DNA of 64,000 nt from an uncultured Lachnospiraceae bacterium (GCA_910578825.1 CAJTSB010000002.1:62001-126000), one strand, 5' to 3'. Positions 34,736 to 42,323 are shown, numbered from the stretch's first letter. Program-made: numbers and translations. The notes: generated by a model not told the origin, from the sequence alone.

Positions 34736-34994
34736 TAATTTTCATCTCCTTTGTCAAATCCTCAATCACTTCCTGAGGTATTGCAGTTTTCAGTGACCGT
34801 TCCAGTCCTTTATTCTTAATTGCCTGTGCAAGACATTCTTCATTCGGACATATATATGCGCCTCTCCCGTTCTTCTTGCCGATAACATCCAGAAGAATTT
34901 CATTTTCAGCAGTCTTGATAATACGAAACATTTCCTTCTTATTCTTCATTTCTCTGCATCCAACGCACTGACGCATGGGAACTTTCTTATTCAT
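34722..34994 (-). CDS. ylxR: YlxR / RnpM family RNA-binding protein
   Basis: ATG 34994 overlaps the nusA stop (TATGAATAA) and gives a 90-residue protein. It has the family marks PMRQCVGCR near the N-terminus and GRGAYICPNEECLAQA in the middle. YlxR (RnpM) has been reported as a regulator of RNase P activity and as a nucleoid-associated factor. Overlapping starts and stops with nusA and ylxQ imply tight coupling. Confidence 0.95.
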   Translation of the reverse strand: MNKKVPMRQCVGCREMKNKKEMFRIIKTAENEILLDVIGKKNGRGAYICPNEECLAQAIKNKGLERSLKTAIPQEVIEDLTKEMKIIAKG

Positions 34995-36246
34995 AAGACT
35001 GTTCCTCATCACCGCCCGGGGACGTTTCCTGATAATCAGACGTTTCTTCAAAATCATCTGCGTAACTGTCTTCTGCCGGCTCTTTATACTCATCTGCGTA
35101 ACCTTCTTCGGAAGTTTGTTCATACCCATCCGTATAACCTTCTTCCTCATATGATTCCGCAAATTCATCATATTCTTCATAATCGTTCTCGTAGTCCATG
35201 AAGTCTCCGGCTTCCCTTGCCTGTGTTTCGCTCTTGATGTCAATCTTAAATCCGGTTAGCCGCGCTGCAAGCCGCGCATTCTGTCCTTCTTTTCCGATTG
35301 CAAGGGATAATTGATAATCCGGTACGACAACTTTTGCTGTCTTCTCTTCCGCATCCGCGATAACGGAAATTACTTTTGCCGGGCTCAATGCATTCTCAAT
35401 CAACATCGCCGCATTGTCGCTCCAATTGATAATATCTATCTTCTCTCCCCGAAGTTCATTGACAATAGCATTTACCCTGGCTCCATTAAGCCCCACACAT
35501 GCTCCAACCGGATCCACATCCGGATCATTGCTCCATACCGCAATTTTCGTTCTGCTTCCTGCCTCTCTGGAAATGCTCCTGATTTCAACAATTCCTTCTT
35601 TTACCTCAGTTACTTCCGACTCAAAAAGACGTTTTACCAGTTCCGGATGTGTTCTGGACACCAGAATCTTCGGTCCTTTGGAGGTAGACTTTACTTCCAG
35701 AATATAGAGCTTAATCCGCTCCGTAGGCTGGAATACCTCGCCTTTTATCTGTTCATTCTCACTCAAAATGGCGTCTACCTTACCCAGGTTAATGCTGATG
35801 TTCTTGCCTACGTACCGCTGAACGATACCGGTCACGACATCTTTCTCTTTCTCATAATACTGATCATACAATACCTTGCGCTCTTCCTCACGAATTTTCT
35901 GCAGAATAACGTTTTTAGCATTCTGGGTAGCAATCCTGCCGAATTCTTTGGACTTTACTTCAATATTGACAATGTCGCCCACCTCATATTTGGAATCAAT
36001 CATTTTGGCATTTCCCACGCTAATCTGCGTCACGTCGTCTTCCACCTGTTCCACAACTGTCTTCTCCGCATATACGTGGTATTCACATGTCTCAGGATTC
36101 ATGTCTACCTTGATATTGTCCGACTTGCCAAAATGGTTTTTGCAGGCAGTGAGCAGTGAATTTTCAATTGCCTCCAACAGCGTTTCTTTGCTGATGTCCT
36201 TCTCCTTTTCCAGTATATTTAACGCTTCTAATAACTCATTGTTCAT
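34987..36246 (-). CDS. nusA: Transcription termination/antitermination factor NusA with acidic tail
   Basis: The 419-residue protein starts at 36246 behind GGAGG. It has the RNA-polymerase-binding N-terminal domain (1-125), S1 (about 130-205, KEKDVVTGIVQRYVG) and two KH domains (about 210-345, VGACVGLNGARVNAI and LAIGKEGQNARLAARLTG). Residues 347-419 form a highly acidic, tyrosine-rich tail with a recurring Glu-Gly-Tyr pattern. The E. coli acidic repeats are not similar to this tail. It follows rimP by 41 bp. Confidence 0.97.
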   Translation of the reverse strand: MNNELLEALNILEKEKDISKETLLEAIENSLLTACKNHFGKSDNIKVDMNPETCEYHVYAEKTVVEQVEDDVTQISVGNAKMIDSKYEVGDIVNIEVKSKEFGRIATQNAKNVILQKIREEERKVLYDQYYEKEKDVVTGIVQRYVGKNISINLGKVDAILSENEQIKGEVFQPTERIKLYILEVKSTSKGPKILVSRTHPELVKRLFESEVTEVKEGIVEIRSISREAGSRTKIAVWSNDPDVDPVGACVGLNGARVNAIVNELRGEKIDIINWSDNAAMLIENALSPAKVISVIADAEEKTAKVVVPDYQLSLAIGKEGQNARLAARLTGFKIDIKSETQAREAGDFMDYENDYEEYDEFAESYEEEGYTDGYEQTSEEGYADEYKEPAEDSYADDFEETSDYQETSPGGDEEQSYE

Positions 36247-36287
36247 TTCTTTATCCTCCTGAATTGTTTTCTGTTATTTGACGCATT

Positions 36288-36755
36288 TTAAAAGTTAAAA
36301 GCCAGACGAATCAGTGCAATCTCAGATTTTGCAAAAGTCATCTCTGTCTTATCATCCATTTCTATCGTTACGTTATTGTCATCGTAGGATTTTAAGATTC
36401 CATAGAACTCCTTTTCCTTATTGATGGCGCGGTAAGTACGGATTTCCACTTCCTTTCCCATACTCCTGATATAATCTTTTTCTTTCTTCAAAGGCCTGCC
36501 CAGCCCTGGAGAGCTCACTTCAAAGATATAGGAACCCTCAACATAATCTTCCTCGTCCAGCAAATCACTCATTCTCCGACTTACAAGTTCACAATCGTCT
36601 ACCGTAATCCCGCCTTCTTTATCTATATAAGCCCGCAGGTACCATTCACTGCCTTCCTTCACATACTCAACATCCACAAGTTCAAACTGGTACTCTTCTA
36701 TGATAGGTTTTAACAGTTCTTCCGTCCTCTGCTCATAAATCTCTCTTCTCGACAT
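36288..36755 (-). CDS. rimP: Ribosome maturation factor RimP
   Basis: RimP assists 30S assembly. I chose ATG 36755, preceded by AGGCAGG; upstream in-frame sequence overlaps a leader hairpin. The 155-residue product has ELVDVEYVKEGSEWYLRAYID, the YIFEVSSPGLGRPL signature, and the C-terminal Sm-like barrel. It heads the rimP-nusA-ylxR-ylxQ-infB-rbfA-nrnA-truB-ribF operon. Confidence 0.96.
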   Translation of the reverse strand: MSRREIYEQRTEELLKPIIEEYQFELVDVEYVKEGSEWYLRAYIDKEGGITVDDCELVSRRMSDLLDEEDYVEGSYIFEVSSPGLGRPLKKEKDYIRSMGKEVEIRTYRAINKEKEFYGILKSYDDNNVTIEMDDKTEMTFAKSEIALIRLAFNF

Positions 36756-36805
36756 ATTACACCTGCCTTTCCTTTTCCGACTCCCTGTGTGTCCAACACA
36801 CAAAA

Positions 36806-36833
36806 TTGAGAGTGGACTTTCGCCCACTCTCAA
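36806..36833 (-). terminator. Leader hairpin, candidate attenuator of the rimP-nusA-infB operon
   Basis: TTGAGAGTGG and CCACTCTCAA (10 bp, 8-nt loop) are followed by TTTTG on the minus strand, 50 bp before the rimP start and 28 bp after the promoter -10. NusA is known to autoregulate its operon through leader termination in other bacteria. Confidence 0.65.
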
Positions 36834-36860
36834 GCCTTAGGTTATCTAGTTATCATATAC

Positions 36861-36889
36861 ATGATAGCACTTGACAATCTAAAATGCAA
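36861..36889 (-). promoter_or_regulatory. Promoter of the rimP-nusA-infB operon
   Basis: TTGCAT (36884-36889), 17 bp, TATCAT (36861-36866) on the minus strand. An alternative TTGTCA overlaps the spacer. Confidence 0.6.
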
Positions 36890-36949
36890 GGAAAACTGGA
36901 AATTATTTTATCTTAATTTTAACTATTCACGCAAAATTCTCCCCTTTAC

Positions 36950-36978
36950 TTGACAAGTTTTTTCTTATTTCATATACT
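36950..36978 (+). promoter_or_regulatory. Promoter of the coiled-coil orphan gene
   Basis: TTGACA (36950-36955), 17 bp, TATACT (36973-36978), 108 bp before the start. Together with the terminator at 37959 it makes a single-gene unit, divergent from rimP. Confidence 0.8.
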
Positions 36979-37086
36979 GTAAGAAAAGATATTTTGTTCT
37001 TGACTCCAGCTATATATACCAGATATAGCGATTGGAACATCTTCTTCCAATCTTAGGAAAATCCAAACCAGAAGGGAGGTCAGAAT

Positions 37087-37935
37087 ATGGTACAATTCAA
37101 TAATATAAATACAACAGAGAATACTGTACAGACAGTGAAAGCGCCTGTAGCAGCGACAGCAAATCAGGCAAATACATCGACCGATTCTGTCCGCAAAGAA
37201 ATTCAGGGCAAGATTATGAACGCTCAGAAAAAGAGCCAGGAGCTTTCTCTCAACACAGAGATGACTGCGCAGGAACGAGAAAACAGGCGGCAGCAAATCC
37301 AACAGGAAATCAGTGATTTGAAACGTGAACTGCGGCTGCGTGAGGAAGAAGAAAAGAAAAAACAGCAGGAGGCCGAGAAAGCTGCTGCTCAAAAAGAAGA
37401 ACGGCAAAAAGAAGCGTCCCGCAAAACTATCACAGAACAGGACGAGAATTCTAATGTCCAGCGTACGGACAACAAACCACAGACAGAAATCTCAGAACCA
37501 AATAACAGAACTCAGGCAAATGATTCCAATGCAGACGGAGAAGTCCGGGAGATTTTGCCGGAAGGATTGCACAATGTCGTTTCTAACGCCTCCAGCATAA
37601 GGCAATACCGCGTTATACAAAATGTTTCCGCACAGTTTCACAGAACTGCCAGCATTCAGGAATCAGAAATCAATCAGGATGCTGCCAGAGGGGCTGATGT
37701 GAAGGAATTAAAGGAAACACAGCGCAAGGCGTTCCAGAAAGAAACACAACGGATGGAGACAATGCAGTCATTTATATTCGGAAATAAGAATAACCGGGCT
37801 GCAGAACAGGCAACTGGCGTACGCAATCATATTTCTCAGGGATTCAGGGAGAATGGTCTCTACAACAATAACGGTACGCTGTTTCGAAATAATTTCGAGT
37901 CTGTCCAAATGGATATTACGCTCTCCGGTATATAA
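37087..37935 (+). CDS. Hypothetical coiled-coil protein
   Basis: The 282-residue product starts at 37087 behind GGGAGG. It has no signal peptide or membrane segment. Residues 40-115 form a strongly charged coiled coil (QQIQQEISDLKRELRLREEE and a Glu/Lys/Gln run). A disordered Asn/Gln/Thr-rich centre (about 120-155) is followed by a mixed helical end with FGNKNNRAAEQATG. It opens with VQFNNINTTENTV. I do not recognise the family; a structural or scaffold role is possible. It is independently transcribed. Confidence 0.75.
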   Translation: MVQFNNINTTENTVQTVKAPVAATANQANTSTDSVRKEIQGKIMNAQKKSQELSLNTEMTAQERENRRQQIQQEISDLKRELRLREEEEKKKQQEAEKAAAQKEERQKEASRKTITEQDENSNVQRTDNKPQTEISEPNNRTQANDSNADGEVREILPEGLHNVVSNASSIRQYRVIQNVSAQFHRTASIQESEINQDAARGADVKELKETQRKAFQKETQRMETMQSFIFGNKNNRAAEQATGVRNHISQGFRENGLYNNNGTLFRNNFESVQMDITLSGI

Positions 37936-37958
37936 TATTACAACCTATGTCCAATCAT

Positions 37959-37985
37959 AACCACCGGCTTTGCCGGTGGTTTTCT
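37959..37985 (+). terminator. Rho-independent terminator
   Basis: AACCACCGGC and GCCGGTGGTT with a TTT loop, followed by TT on the plus strand; 24 bp after the stop of the coiled-coil gene. Confidence 0.9.
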
Positions 37986-38023
37986 CAAACTCTATAAGGG
38001 CTTATTACCGATGCTGGAACGGC

Positions 38024-38812
38024 TTATCTTTTCGTAAGGAAAATGGCCTTATTTTTCATATCAACTTCAAACTCCGTTTCCGATATACGAATAAATTCGG
38101 CTCCTATGGGGGCAGTGATATATTCATAAACATCCCTGTCCAGATCCTGACACACTTTGCCGAGCGGCATCAATACTATGTTTTTCACATCCGAATTATA
38201 GTGTTCGTCTTCATTTCCTGCAAAAAATGTCCAGCCGCTGTCTGCCGGATTGTTTGGCTCACGTCTGTACATCAAGCCAACTTTCCAGCCTTCCTCTACA
38301 ATTCTCCTGGAAACAAGTGCGCCCTGATTCATGAGCAGGCGTATTTCTTTAATTTCATCAAACCAACTTTCATGATTCAAAAAAGTATTCCTCATTTCAT
38401 CGCTGACAGGGATGTCGGTGCAGAGGCTTTCAATATTTACATTCCATTTGCCGCTGTCCTCTGCCTGATGTTTCAAAAGCACAGCCAGATCCAGCAATTG
38501 TTCCTCTCCGCACTCGATATGAGTACGCACCTCCTTGCACATATTCTTTCCGGCGTTGTCAAAAACAATCACCTGCACCGTTCCATCTCGATAAAGCAGA
38601 AGTTTCACAGCGCCCATTTTGGCCTCATCATCATAAAACATCATAAAAGGCGGCAGCTTATCATTGACATACCATTCAAATTCGGTTCCATCCTTACTGT
38701 TCATAAAATAGACCGCCCCGTTTTCTTCCAAATCGCTGGATTCTACCTGCGGCAAATACTGTTCCCTGTTCTGTTCCATAATGAGTTTAATTTCATTTAA
38801 AATCACATTCAT
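38024..38812 (-). CDS. DUF2185 (Imm33-like) immunity-type protein
   Basis: I chose ATG 38812 because GGAGGA lies 8 bp upstream; the frame is open further, to 38986. The 262-residue product has an N-terminal domain (about 1-170) that I cannot assign. The C-terminal DUF2185 domain (about 175-255) reads WKVGLMYRREPNNPADSGW, FFAGNEDEHY and a PIGAEFIR end. DUF2185/Imm33 is a known immunity family of polymorphic toxin systems, where it neutralises a toxin made by the upstream gene. The sequence upstream looks like a decayed protein end, so this may be an orphan immunity gene. No contact-toxin delivery gene is seen nearby. Confidence 0.7.
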   Translation of the reverse strand: MNVILNEIKLIMEQNREQYLPQVESSDLEENGAVYFMNSKDGTEFEWYVNDKLPPFMMFYDDEAKMGAVKLLLYRDGTVQVIVFDNAGKNMCKEVRTHIECGEEQLLDLAVLLKHQAEDSGKWNVNIESLCTDIPVSDEMRNTFLNHESWFDEIKEIRLLMNQGALVSRRIVEEGWKVGLMYRREPNNPADSGWTFFAGNEDEHYNSDVKNIVLMPLGKVCQDLDRDVYEYITAPIGAEFIRISETEFEVDMKNKAIFLTKR

Positions 38813-39132
38813 AACAAATTCCTCCGTTTCACATCGTCCGTTGTAATTATCATTATCTATTCCTGCTTTGATAATATATTCTTTTATTAATTTCTCCCAG
38901 TTCTTTCTTACTACTGTCGGAATGCCCCCACTAAAAGAAACACCATTTATACTTGAAACAATAATACGCAAAGAATTTTGTCTCATTATTTTTTTAATTT
39001 CTTTAAATCCGATATCTCCCTTTTTGAAGACGTTGATATTTTTGAATACCCTTTTATTTGCCCCACATATTCAGGCAGTTTATTCAAACCTTTTAAAGTG
39101 TTTGCTGTTAAATCTTCTAACGCAGGTATCAT
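38813..39132 (-). pseudogene. Decayed upstream reading frame, possible toxin C-terminal remnant
   Basis: On the minus strand a 48-codon ORF (ATG 39132, stop at 38986) reads MIPALEDLTANTL…KKLKK and ends in a run of seven A. Its stop overlaps the next ATG as TAATG. With one extra A the frame would run without break through INGVSFSGGIPTVVRKNWEK into the DUF2185 gene. I read this as the frameshifted C-terminus of a lost protein. A toxin is plausible only from its position before an immunity-type gene. The rest of 39133-39378 shows no supported gene. Confidence 0.45.
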
Positions 39133-39378
39133 TATTCATCTCAACATCCAATTTCTCCATCCCACACCGAACCGTAAGCTAGTTAAAATGACTATCCTTT
39201 CAGCAGGTTCATCATCCGCCCTGCTGCATCCTCCTACAAATATAGCCATCCGCCAGCATCCAGGCATAAGAAAAGCACCTCCAGAAGATTAATCCATCCG
39301 TTGGTACTTACCATATATTTAACATTTTCATTCTCTGACCTAACAAGTTGGACTGAATTTTCAGAATGTTAAGTTCCG

Positions 39379-39812
39379 TTATTCCAATTCATCTACCATA
39401 ACACATTTCATTTCCTTAAACTGCTTTAACTGTTTGTCATTTGTCAAAAACAAATCACATCCCGTCAAACAGGCTGTTGCCAACTGCAAGGCATCCATCG
39501 CTTTAAATCCTTTATATTCTGCCCTTATATTTGCTGCCTACTTCGCGATTTCCCGATTTATTTCCACAATTTCCATATCAGTTGTTGCAATCAAGCGTTC
39601 AAACATATCTATGAGGGCATAGGCTTTATTTCTATATGGAAATACAAAATATTCTTCCACTGTAATTACAGATGAAACGAATTCCTTGTCATTATCATAC
39701 CCATATTTAAAAATGACTTCACCTTTTCATGGTATTGTGGATTGTTGGCATCCTTTTCAATGAAATATATAAACGGTGCTGTATCAACAAAAACTTTCCT
39801 AAAGCCTATCAT
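39379..39812 (-). pseudogene. PIN-domain toxin (VapC-like), broken by a frameshift and a stop
   Basis: From ATG 39812 the frame reads VFVDTAPFIYFIEKD, then shifts at about 39707-39715. In the other frame it continues KYGYDNDKEFVSSVITVEEY. A TAG at 39538-39540 interrupts after INREIAK, followed by AMDALQLATACLTGCDLFLTND and a stop at 39379. The PIN acidic residues (Asp of FVDTAP, Glu of TVEEY, Asp of MDALQLA, Asp of LTND) are all still present. VapC toxins are RNases. The gene overlaps its antitoxin by 14 bp, as intact pairs do. Both lesions must be real for it to be dead. Confidence 0.85.
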
Positions 39813-40023
39813 TTTCACGCATCTCCTTCATATATTCATCAACATTTCTTCCGCGCTCACTTGGAATGGCAAAACTATCCCAATCAACAGAGGATTTTTC
39901 TGCCTTCTTTTGAGGATAATTTAATATGGTGACAACAACCTCTGCCCCGTCATATTCCCTTATATCATCATCTTTTATAATAACCGTATTCCCTTGTATG
40001 ATTCCCTTCACTGCCGCCAACAT
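39799..40023 (-). CDS. Antitoxin of a PIN-toxin pair
   Basis: The 74-residue protein starts at 40023 behind AGGAGG. It begins with an AbrB/DUF2281-like segment (AAVKGIIQGNTVIIKDDDI), expected to bind DNA. The C-terminal part (SSVDWDSFAIPSERGRNVDEYM) resembles the toxin-wrapping arms of such antitoxins. It overlaps the toxin start by 14 bp. It is intact although its toxin is broken. Confidence 0.75.
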   Translation of the reverse strand: MLAAVKGIIQGNTVIIKDDDIREYDGAEVVVTILNYPQKKAEKSSVDWDSFAIPSERGRNVDEYMKEMRENDRL

Positions 40024-40161
40024 ATTAATAACCTCCTGTCCATCTATGGCATATGCAATTCATGATAAGTTCCCATAATAGATACCATCCCACCCGGGCA
40101 TATGCATCATTCATATTTTTCCCTTGAAAGTATTATAACATCCCTTCACACCATATACAAT

Positions 40162-40199
40162 CAGCACCAGAAGAAAATTTCTGTTTTCCACTGGTGCTG
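40162..40199 (-). terminator. Hairpin after the orphan Cys-rich gene
   Basis: CAGCACCAG and CTGGTGCTG (9 bp) form a stem with a 20-nt loop, 8 bp past the stop at 40207. No T-run follows, so termination is uncertain. The rest of 40024-40161 shows nothing recognisable. Confidence 0.5.
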
Positions 40200-40206
40200 G
40201 TTCCAT

Positions 40207-40641
40207 CTATTTCAATATTTCCCCCTGTCTATATATGCGCCTATTGCAATATATGTCATCAAACGGCTTTTCCGTCCATGACCTATCACATACACAAAAA
40301 TCTGCATATTTTAGAAATTTCATATCCAAATCATCCAAATCAAAATCATTATAATATTCACTGATCTTATTCATCCCTATATGAATTGAATAACTTCTAT
40401 AAAAAATAATGTTTCCCACTCTTTTATGTCTGGTATGACTAAAACAAGCATTAGCATGGCAGGTAAATATTGCCTGTCCAATATTTTCTGATTTAACAAA
40501 ATTTGTTTCTAATAGTCTGTTCACTTCACGTTCTATTTCTTTCGGTATACACTCTGGTAAATCCTTTCTGATTCCACCATTCATATCCGATAAATCCAAA
40601 CTGAAATTTATGTCACCGTCATGAAATATGAATATCGGCAT
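40207..40641 (-). CDS. Hypothetical Cys-rich protein
   Basis: The 144-residue frame starts at 40641 with no clear ribosome site (TTGTGA before ATG), so the start is uncertain and the gene may be truncated. Visible features are acidic DFDLDDLDMKF and several Cys (FTCHANACF, ADFCVCDRSW, IYCNRRIY). No signal peptide or membrane segment is present. I do not recognise it. It lies between tRNA-Glu and the toxin-antitoxin pair in a low-GC pocket, which suggests horizontally acquired DNA. Confidence 0.5.
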   Translation of the reverse strand: MPIFIFHDGDINFSLDLSDMNGGIRKDLPECIPKEIEREVNRLLETNFVKSENIGQAIFTCHANACFSHTRHKRVGNIIFYRSYSIHIGMNKISEYYNDFDLDDLDMKFLKYADFCVCDRSWTEKPFDDIYCNRRIYRQGEILK

Positions 40642-40803
40642 TCACAACCGAAAAAAAGAAAAAATAAAAGAATATGTCTGATTACCTGATAAATTTTCAG
40701 GCAACATATAAGCATCTTTTTCCAAAACAAAAAAATACTGAAACCACCGATTTATCAGTAATTCCAGCACTTCTCGGGTTGGGCTATTCAATTTAATAGC
40801 TAG

Positions 40804-40875
40804 TAGCCCGTAGGGGAATCGAACCCCTGTTTCCGCCGTGAGAGGGCGGCGTCTTAACCGCTTGACCAACGAGCC
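40804..40875 (-). tRNA. tRNA-Glu (CTC)
   Basis: On the minus strand the 72-nt sequence folds as a cloverleaf. The acceptor stem is GGCTCGT/ACGGGCT (two G-U pairs), with discriminator A. The D-arm contains GGTCAAGCGGTTA. The anticodon stem is CCGCC/GGCGG with loop CTCTCAC, anticodon CTC. The T-stem is AGGGG/CCCCT around TTCGATT. CCA is not encoded. Confidence 0.95.
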
Positions 40876-40911
40876 ATATACTTGTCTGCTTTCTCAAACT
40901 CAACAATAGTT

Positions 40912-40940
40912 ATTATACATGCTGGGTTCGAGAAAGTCAA
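40912..40940 (-). promoter_or_regulatory. tRNA-Glu promoter
   Basis: TTGACT (40935-40940), 17 bp, TATAAT (40912-40917) on the minus strand, 37 bp before the tRNA. Confidence 0.85.
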
Positions 40941-40965
40941 GTATTATTTTAAAATTTTTTTAATT

Positions 40966-41328
40966 TTATGCTGCATCCAGTTTACTCTGTGCAAGTTTCA
41001 CCAGCGTTGCAAATCCTTCTGCATCATTGACAGCCATTTCAGCCAGCATCTTACGGTTTACCTCTACTCCTGCAAGCTTCAATCCATACATGAATTTGCT
41101 GTAGGAAAGACCGTTCATCCTTGCTGCAGCATTGATACGTGCAATCCACAGGCTGCGGAACTGTCTCTTTCTCTCTTTTCTACCAGCATAGGAACTTGCC
41201 AGCGCACGCATGACAGACTGTTTTGCCACTCTATACTGTTTGGAACGCGCGCCTCTGTATCCCTTCGCCAGTTTCAATATTCTGTTATGTTTCTTTTTTG
41301 CGTTTAATCCGCCTTTAATTCTTGCCAT
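40966..41328 (-). CDS. rplT: 50S ribosomal protein L20
   Basis: The 120-residue protein is full-length L20: MARIKGGLNAKKKHN, AKGYRGARSKQYRVAKQ, and a globular C-terminus ending KLAQSKLDAA. It binds 23S rRNA early in assembly and in Firmicutes represses its own operon through the leader. It is last in infC-rpmI-rplT. Only a weak AT-rich structure follows, so readthrough to the tRNA is possible. Confidence 0.98.
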   Translation of the reverse strand: MARIKGGLNAKKKHNRILKLAKGYRGARSKQYRVAKQSVMRALASSYAGRKERKRQFRSLWIARINAAARMNGLSYSKFMYGLKLAGVEVNRKMLAEMAVNDAEGFATLVKLAQSKLDAA

Positions 41329-41372
41329 GACTTCTATTCCTCCTTAACTCATTACCTATAAAGCAATCTTTC

Positions 41373-41570
41373 TTACAGATACGGTAAAATCTTCTTCATA
41401 TTCTTAACATTCGTTGCATCTGTAATAGTTGACTTCCTCAGATTTCTCTTTCTCTTTGTAGACTTCTTTGTTAAGATATGGCTCTTGTAAGCTTTATTTC
41501 TCTTTAATTTTCCTGTTCCGGTTTTTTTGAAGCGTTTTGCTGCCGCTCTGTTTGTTTTCATTTTTGGCAT
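41373..41570 (-). CDS. rpmI: 50S ribosomal protein L35
   Basis: I chose ATG 41570 (MPKMKTNRAAAKRF…), which has AAGGAGG 8 bp upstream; the ATG six bases earlier lies too close to that site. The 65-residue basic protein ends NMKKILPYL, standard for L35. It lies between infC and rplT. Confidence 0.97.
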   Translation of the reverse strand: MPKMKTNRAAAKRFKKTGTGKLKRNKAYKSHILTKKSTKRKRNLRKSTITDATNVKNMKKILPYL

Positions 41571-41594
41571 TTTCAATTCCTCCTTAAAATCCAG

Positions 41595-42101
41595 CTATTT
41601 TTTCTCCGCCAGCACAATACTCATGCTGCGCCCTTCCAGCTTAGGTGCCTTCTCCACCATCGCAATATCTGACAGTTCCTCAGCAAAATCATCCAGAATA
41701 TGTTTGCTGTTCTGGATATGCGCCATTTCCCTGCCACGAAAACGTAAAGTAACCTTTACTTTATTGCCCTTTGAAATAAATTTCTTTGCCGCATTAATTT
41801 TGGTATTGAGGTCATTGCTCTCAATATTGGGTGATAAACGGATTTCTTTAATTTCAACAGTTTTCTGTTTCTTCTTGGCTTCTTTTTCCTTCCTGACAAG
41901 CTCATACTTATACTTGCCATAATCAATAATCTTACATACCGGCGGCTTTGCCATCGGGGCAATCTTCACCAGATCAAGATCTGCTTCCTGAGCAAGCTTA
42001 AGCGCTTCCCTTGCAGACATAATACCAAGCTGCTCTCCGCCCTGTCCAATCAGACGAACTTCCTTATCTTTGATTTGTTCATTAATCATTAACTCGCTAA
42101 T
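41595..42101 (-). CDS. infC: Translation initiation factor IF-3, AUU start
   Basis: The only ribosome site (GGAGG) lies 9 bp before an ATT codon at 42101, giving a protein of 168 residues that begins (I/M)SELMINEQIKDKEVRLIG. The first ATG, at 42089, is 21 bp from that site. infC in many bacteria starts with AUU, which lets IF-3 discriminate against its own message. The rest is standard IF-3: LDLVKIAPMAKPPVCKIIDYGKYKYE linker region and the C-terminal VTLRFRGREMAH and MEKAP-like end. It heads infC-rpmI-rplT. Confidence 0.96.
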   Translation of the reverse strand: MSELMINEQIKDKEVRLIGQGGEQLGIMSAREALKLAQEADLDLVKIAPMAKPPVCKIIDYGKYKYELVRKEKEAKKKQKTVEIKEIRLSPNIESNDLNTKINAAKKFISKGNKVKVTLRFRGREMAHIQNSKHILDDFAEELSDIAMVEKAPKLEGRSMSIVLAEKK

Positions 42102-42294
42102 GGTCGTACACCTCCAAGATCAATTTAACATTTCATTCACTTTCCCATTCCATAAAAAAGTGGATAGGCAGGCTATCCACTTCACATTCTTCTTGTATCA
42201 CGGCAAAAGTTGCCACTTTGAATATTAACCGTTAGTCACTCGCTTGTGCTAAGGTGAGAGTGGATGCTCTACTTTGTTTTCTAACAACGTTGTT
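42102..42294 (-). promoter_or_regulatory. infC leader, candidate L20-responsive attenuator RNA
   Basis: The leader of about 190 nt contains conserved-looking segments (AGCACAAGCGAGTGACTAACGG on the minus strand is the middle; no longer stretch quoted) and ends in the terminator at 42154-42182, 53 bp before the start. In Bacillus the same operon is controlled by L20 binding a leader that promotes termination. The class (L20 leader) is inferred from position and architecture. Confidence 0.65.
42154..42182 (-). terminator. Attenuator terminator before infC
   Basis: AAGTGGATAG and CTATCCACTT (10 bp, 5-nt loop) followed by TTTTTT on the minus strand. It lies inside the leader, not after a gene. 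Confidence 0.9.
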
Positions 42295-42323
42295 ACTTTA
42301 TCATGTTTTGTGCCATCCGTCAA
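42295..42323 (-). promoter_or_regulatory. Promoter of infC-rpmI-rplT
   Basis: TTGACG (42318-42323), 17 bp, TAAAGT (42295-42300). The -35 overlaps the last codons of the RNase G gene. Confidence 0.65.

Noticed and set aside
40642..40869. 75-codon minus-strand frame
   Set aside because: It overlaps tRNA-Glu and its start lies in the tRNA.
40804..40875. tRNA-Glu as the active attachment site of an island
   Set aside because: No second copy of the tRNA 3' end and no integrase was found in 36950-40800; kept only as a weak possibility.
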